The translations under genes were made by a program, and so were the position numbers. A stretch of 61,013 bases of DNA from Brevibacillus reuszeri (GTDB lineage Bacteria > Bacillota > Bacilli > Brevibacillales > Brevibacillaceae). Positions within the stretch are counted from its first letter, which is position 1. The number at the start of each line of letters is the position of its first letter. Under the pieces are notes generated by a model that did no database searches, was not told where the DNA came from, and saw nothing but the letters and a program-made list of their open reading frames with translations. This document shows positions 58,824 through 61,013 of this stretch, in pieces. The DNA lies in NCBI RefSeq assembly GCF_001187725.1, contig NZ_LGIQ01000011.1:1008880-1069892 (forward strand), in the 5' to 3' direction.

Positions 58824-60467
58824 CTATTTAAAATCAAGTGTCGACAATACTTTGACGCACTTTGCCACAGTTGTGACAGAGACTCCGTATTTTTTTGCCA
58901 GATATGCTTGCGATTTCTTTTCTTGCTTTACAGTTCCGTATACATATTCTAATGCAGCGACCCACGCTACTGCTTTCCGCACTTGCACCTGATTTTGAGC
59001 CTGTTCATGGTACTGGCTCCAAAAGCGGAGACACCATTCTCCCGCTTCCTTTTGTCCATCCTCCATCAGGAAATGACGAATTGCTTCTTCTACATTATCC
59101 TCCAGATGCACTTCCGCGATTGGGTAATCCTTGTGATCAGGAGCTTCTGCAGGCATGGCTGCTCCCATATCCGCAAGCGCCAGCAGTGCCAGCTTTTGCA
59201 GCTGCTGATTATCTGTCTGGTAATAAAATTGGCGGACGGCTGTTTCCGCCTCGTCGTCACCAATGAGGGACAACGTTTGCAAAACCGCAAATTTCACTTC
59301 ATCGCGTCCGTGCTGCAATGCCCAGAGCAGTGACGCCCGGATCATGGGATCGCTTTTAAAATCTTCGACACCAGTGAATGAAGCTTGATCCCAGGACACA
59401 TCGTTTTGCGGTGGATTGTATTGATAGGGGATCGGTTTTATAGTCTCCCCTTCTTGTTCGTTTCTTACCATTTGAATGTACTGATCGGCTATCCCTGCTT
59501 CAGGATCCATTTGCTTGGCTTTTTGCCACCAGCGGAGAGCCTGATCCTTGCGCCCACTCAAATAGGCAGAGATGGCTGCATAATGGTACGTACAAGCCTC
59601 CTGTGGCTGTCCAGAGCGCAGCATACGCTGGTAATGGAAGTATGCCTCGTCGTGCTGTCCGAGCACGCCCATCGTTGTCGCTAGCTTGTAGGTATTTTCC
59701 GGATGAAACGGAACCACCTTTTTTAACATGTCCATCAGGGTAAGCAGCTCTCCTGCTTCATTGTGATGCGACAGCAGGACGGCCAAATTGCACAATGCGT
59801 GCAGATTTCCGTTTTCCATGTCCAGTGTCTTCTCAATGGTGTCCATGGCTTTTTGAAAATCTCCTACATAATAGTAGGCGAGGGACAGGTTGTTCCAAGC
59901 TGGCAGAAAATCCGGGTCAGCCTCCACAATTTCCTTCAAGATGTCTAGCGCTTCTAGAAATCTACCTTCTTCCAGGCTCCGTCTCGCGCGTTCATGCTTG
60001 CTGTAGACATCTTCCTTGTCGCTAGGGAGGAAATGCCGCGGTGGCATGTCCAGCTCAAAATAAATGTAGTCAAGCAGCTCTTCCGCTTCTTCACGGTACG
60101 GACCAGTGCTGTCCTCCTGTAAATAACGAATCGCCAGCTCCTCTGCCATTTGAAAGTCTTCCAGATTCGCATAATTATTTGCCATATAGAAGTAGACTTC
60201 CGTCATGGTTGTATCCCATTTTTCGATAACCTCATAGAGAACATCGTTTGAGGCTTCAAATTGTCCAGTTTCCGCAAGAGCGCTCGCTAAATGACAATGA
60301 CATTCAGCGCTAGTCGGGGCAAGCTCCACTGCTCTGCGAAATGATCGCAATGCTTTTTCATAATCATATCGATTTAAATAACGCATTCCACGATCTATAA
60401 AAAATGCGGCATCTTGCTTAAAGTCAACGACAGTCGTTTTTTTCAAAATACTTTTGTTATGTTTCAT
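58824..60467 (-). CDS. TPR-repeat protein with C-terminal helix-turn-helix-like segment
   Basis: A 547-residue soluble protein. At least six tetratricopeptide repeats span about residues 20-330 (AAFFIDRGMRYLNRYDYEKALRSFRRAVELAPTSAEC; LPAWNNLSLAYYYVGDFQKAMDTIEKTLDMENGN). A HEAT-like helical part follows (370-450). The end, SQAYLAKKYGVSVTTVAKCVKVL, looks like a helix-turn-helix. The position upstream of trxB matches B. subtilis yvcD. It is probably a scaffold or regulator; no enzymatic motif is present. Confidence 0.85.
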   Translation of the reverse strand: MKHNKSILKKTTVVDFKQDAAFFIDRGMRYLNRYDYEKALRSFRRAVELAPTSAECHCHLASALAETGQFEASNDVLYEVIEKWDTTMTEVYFYMANNYANLEDFQMAEELAIRYLQEDSTGPYREEAEELLDYIYFELDMPPRHFLPSDKEDVYSKHERARRSLEEGRFLEALDILKEIVEADPDFLPAWNNLSLAYYYVGDFQKAMDTIEKTLDMENGNLHALCNLAVLLSHHNEAGELLTLMDMLKKVVPFHPENTYKLATTMGVLGQHDEAYFHYQRMLRSGQPQEACTYHYAAISAYLSGRKDQALRWWQKAKQMDPEAGIADQYIQMVRNEQEGETIKPIPYQYNPPQNDVSWDQASFTGVEDFKSDPMIRASLLWALQHGRDEVKFAVLQTLSLIGDDEAETAVRQFYYQTDNQQLQKLALLALADMGAAMPAEAPDHKDYPIAEVHLEDNVEEAIRHFLMEDGQKEAGEWCLRFWSQYHEQAQNQVQVRKAVAWVAALEYVYGTVKQEKKSQAYLAKKYGVSVTTVAKCVKVLSTLDFK

Positions 60468-60567
60468 AAAACCTCCAACATCGTAGGAGCAGCACTCCCA
60501 AGTATCGTACCAGAAGTGCTGCTACCCTACAAGCTGACTCGCCTTTTAAATGTACTTTGCGAAAAAG

Positions 60568-60603
60568 CAGGAAAACACCACTGGCACATAGCAAGTGGTG
60601 TTT
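60568..60603 (-). terminator. terminator of the tRNA cluster
   Basis: Minus strand AAACACCACT / AGTGGTGTTT perfect 10-bp stem, then TTCCTGCTTTTTC, just past tRNA-Gly. Confidence 0.82.
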
Positions 60604-60615
60604 GCGAACTAAAAA

Positions 60616-60691
60616 TGGAGCGGACGAAGGGTCTCGAACCCTCGACCTTCGCCTTGGCAAGGCGACGCTCTACCAATTGAGCTACGTCCGC
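60616..60691 (-). tRNA. tRNA-Gly (anticodon GCC)
   Basis: 76 nt with encoded CCA. Acceptor GCGGACG/CGTCCGC, anticodon stem CGCCT.. around TTGCCAA (GCC), T-loop TTCGAGA. It is the last of four tRNAs on this strand. Confidence 0.96.
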
Positions 60692-60732
60692 ATATCTTAT
60701 CATATTTTTACGTTTAACTTGCTTGTAAAAAC

Positions 60733-60808
60733 TGGTGAGCCATGAAGGACTCGAACCTTCGACCCTCTGATTAAAAGTCAGATGCTCTACCAACTGAGCT
60801 AATGGCTC
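60733..60808 (-). tRNA. tRNA-Lys (anticodon TTT)
   Basis: 76 nt with encoded CCA. Acceptor GAGCCAT/ATGGCTC, anticodon loop CTTTTAA (TTT), T-loop TTCGAGT. Confidence 0.96.
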
Positions 60809-60813
60809 GTACA

Positions 60814-60889
<76 letters not shown>

Positions 60890-60917
60890 AAAGACGTACT
60901 TTTCCCCACCAATTAAA

Positions 60918-60994
60918 TGGCGGAGCTGACGGGACTCGAACCCGCGACCTCCGGTGTGACAGACCGGCGTGAACTCCAACTTCACCACAGCTCC
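60918..60994 (-). tRNA. tRNA-Asp (anticodon GTC)
   Basis: 77 nt with encoded CCA. Acceptor GGAGCTG/CAGCTCC, anticodon stem CCGGT/ACCGG around CTGTCAC (GTC), T-loop TTCGAGT. It is the first tRNA of the cluster seen in this window. Confidence 0.95.
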
Positions 60995-61013
60995 GTGAAA
61001 AAGGAAGCGACAA

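Overview
The window reads as a chromosomal segment of a spore-forming Firmicute of the Brevibacillus / Paenibacillaceae type. The evidence is a set of Bacillales-specific gene orders (trxB-rapZ-yvcK-whiA-crh near clpP; cggR to eno; secG-rnr-smpB-ssrA), strong GGAGG ribosome sites, a Crh protein, a spore SASP (sspH) and a KinA-type PAS kinase. No phage, transposase, integrase or CRISPR array was seen. The genus is inferred from gene content, not from a database match.

Layout: (1) 0-4.4 kb, a minus-strand operon with a Pro/Lys-rich anchored protein, ApbE, a ferric-reductase-like haem membrane protein and an OmpR-type two-component system, preceded by 11-bp-phased direct repeats that look like the regulator's own operator. 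(2) 4.4-10.9 kb, a catabolic-looking cluster: M20D amidohydrolase, carboxylate-type transporter, cytosolic beta-lactamase-fold hydrolase, CapA-like phosphatase and an unusual regulator; its promoter holds two 20-bp repeats 72 bp apart and a cre-like site. (3) 10.9-13.7 kb, a prolyl 4-hydroxylase, a TPR-like membrane protein and a GIY-YIG protein. (4) 13.7-20.1 kb, the 3' side of the tmRNA gene ssrA. Two degenerate copies of the ssrA 3' part (13.75 and 15.41 kb) delimit two segments: FMN reductase plus pirin, and an AT-rich ureohydrolase, APC transporter and sigma-54 activator set with a good -24/-12 promoter. This looks like stacked remnants of elements that integrated into ssrA.

(5) 20.3-28 kb: smpB, rnr, secG, a membrane cytochrome c, a FetAB-like ABC exporter, and a SigX-like ECF sigma factor with an anti-sigma factor carrying two DUF4309-like domains. 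(6) 28-33 kb: a complete iron-siderophore ABC importer (binding protein divergent from permease-permease-ATPase) under Fur-like boxes, then an unknown protein. (7) 33-43.4 kb: the glycolytic operon cggR-gapA-pgk-tpiA-gpmI-eno with an NhaC-family antiporter gene between cggR and gapA and a CggR operator upstream, then a glutaredoxin-like gene and rpoN (sigma-54), the sigma factor that the activator at 18-19.5 kb needs.

(8) 43.5-47.7 kb: a second siderophore importer without an ATPase, with a tRNA-Arg gene in antisense orientation inside it, a near-consensus Fur box and a TetR regulator next to a perfect 16-bp palindrome. (9) 47.7-54.3 kb: several short genes, a three-PAS sporulation-type kinase, an orphan LivJ-like lipoprotein, clpP under a CtsR box, sspH and a 58-residue protein with a flavinylation-like motif. 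(10) 54.3-61 kb: crh-whiA-yvcK-rapZ, trxB, a TPR protein and a tRNA cluster (Asp-Phe-Lys-Gly).
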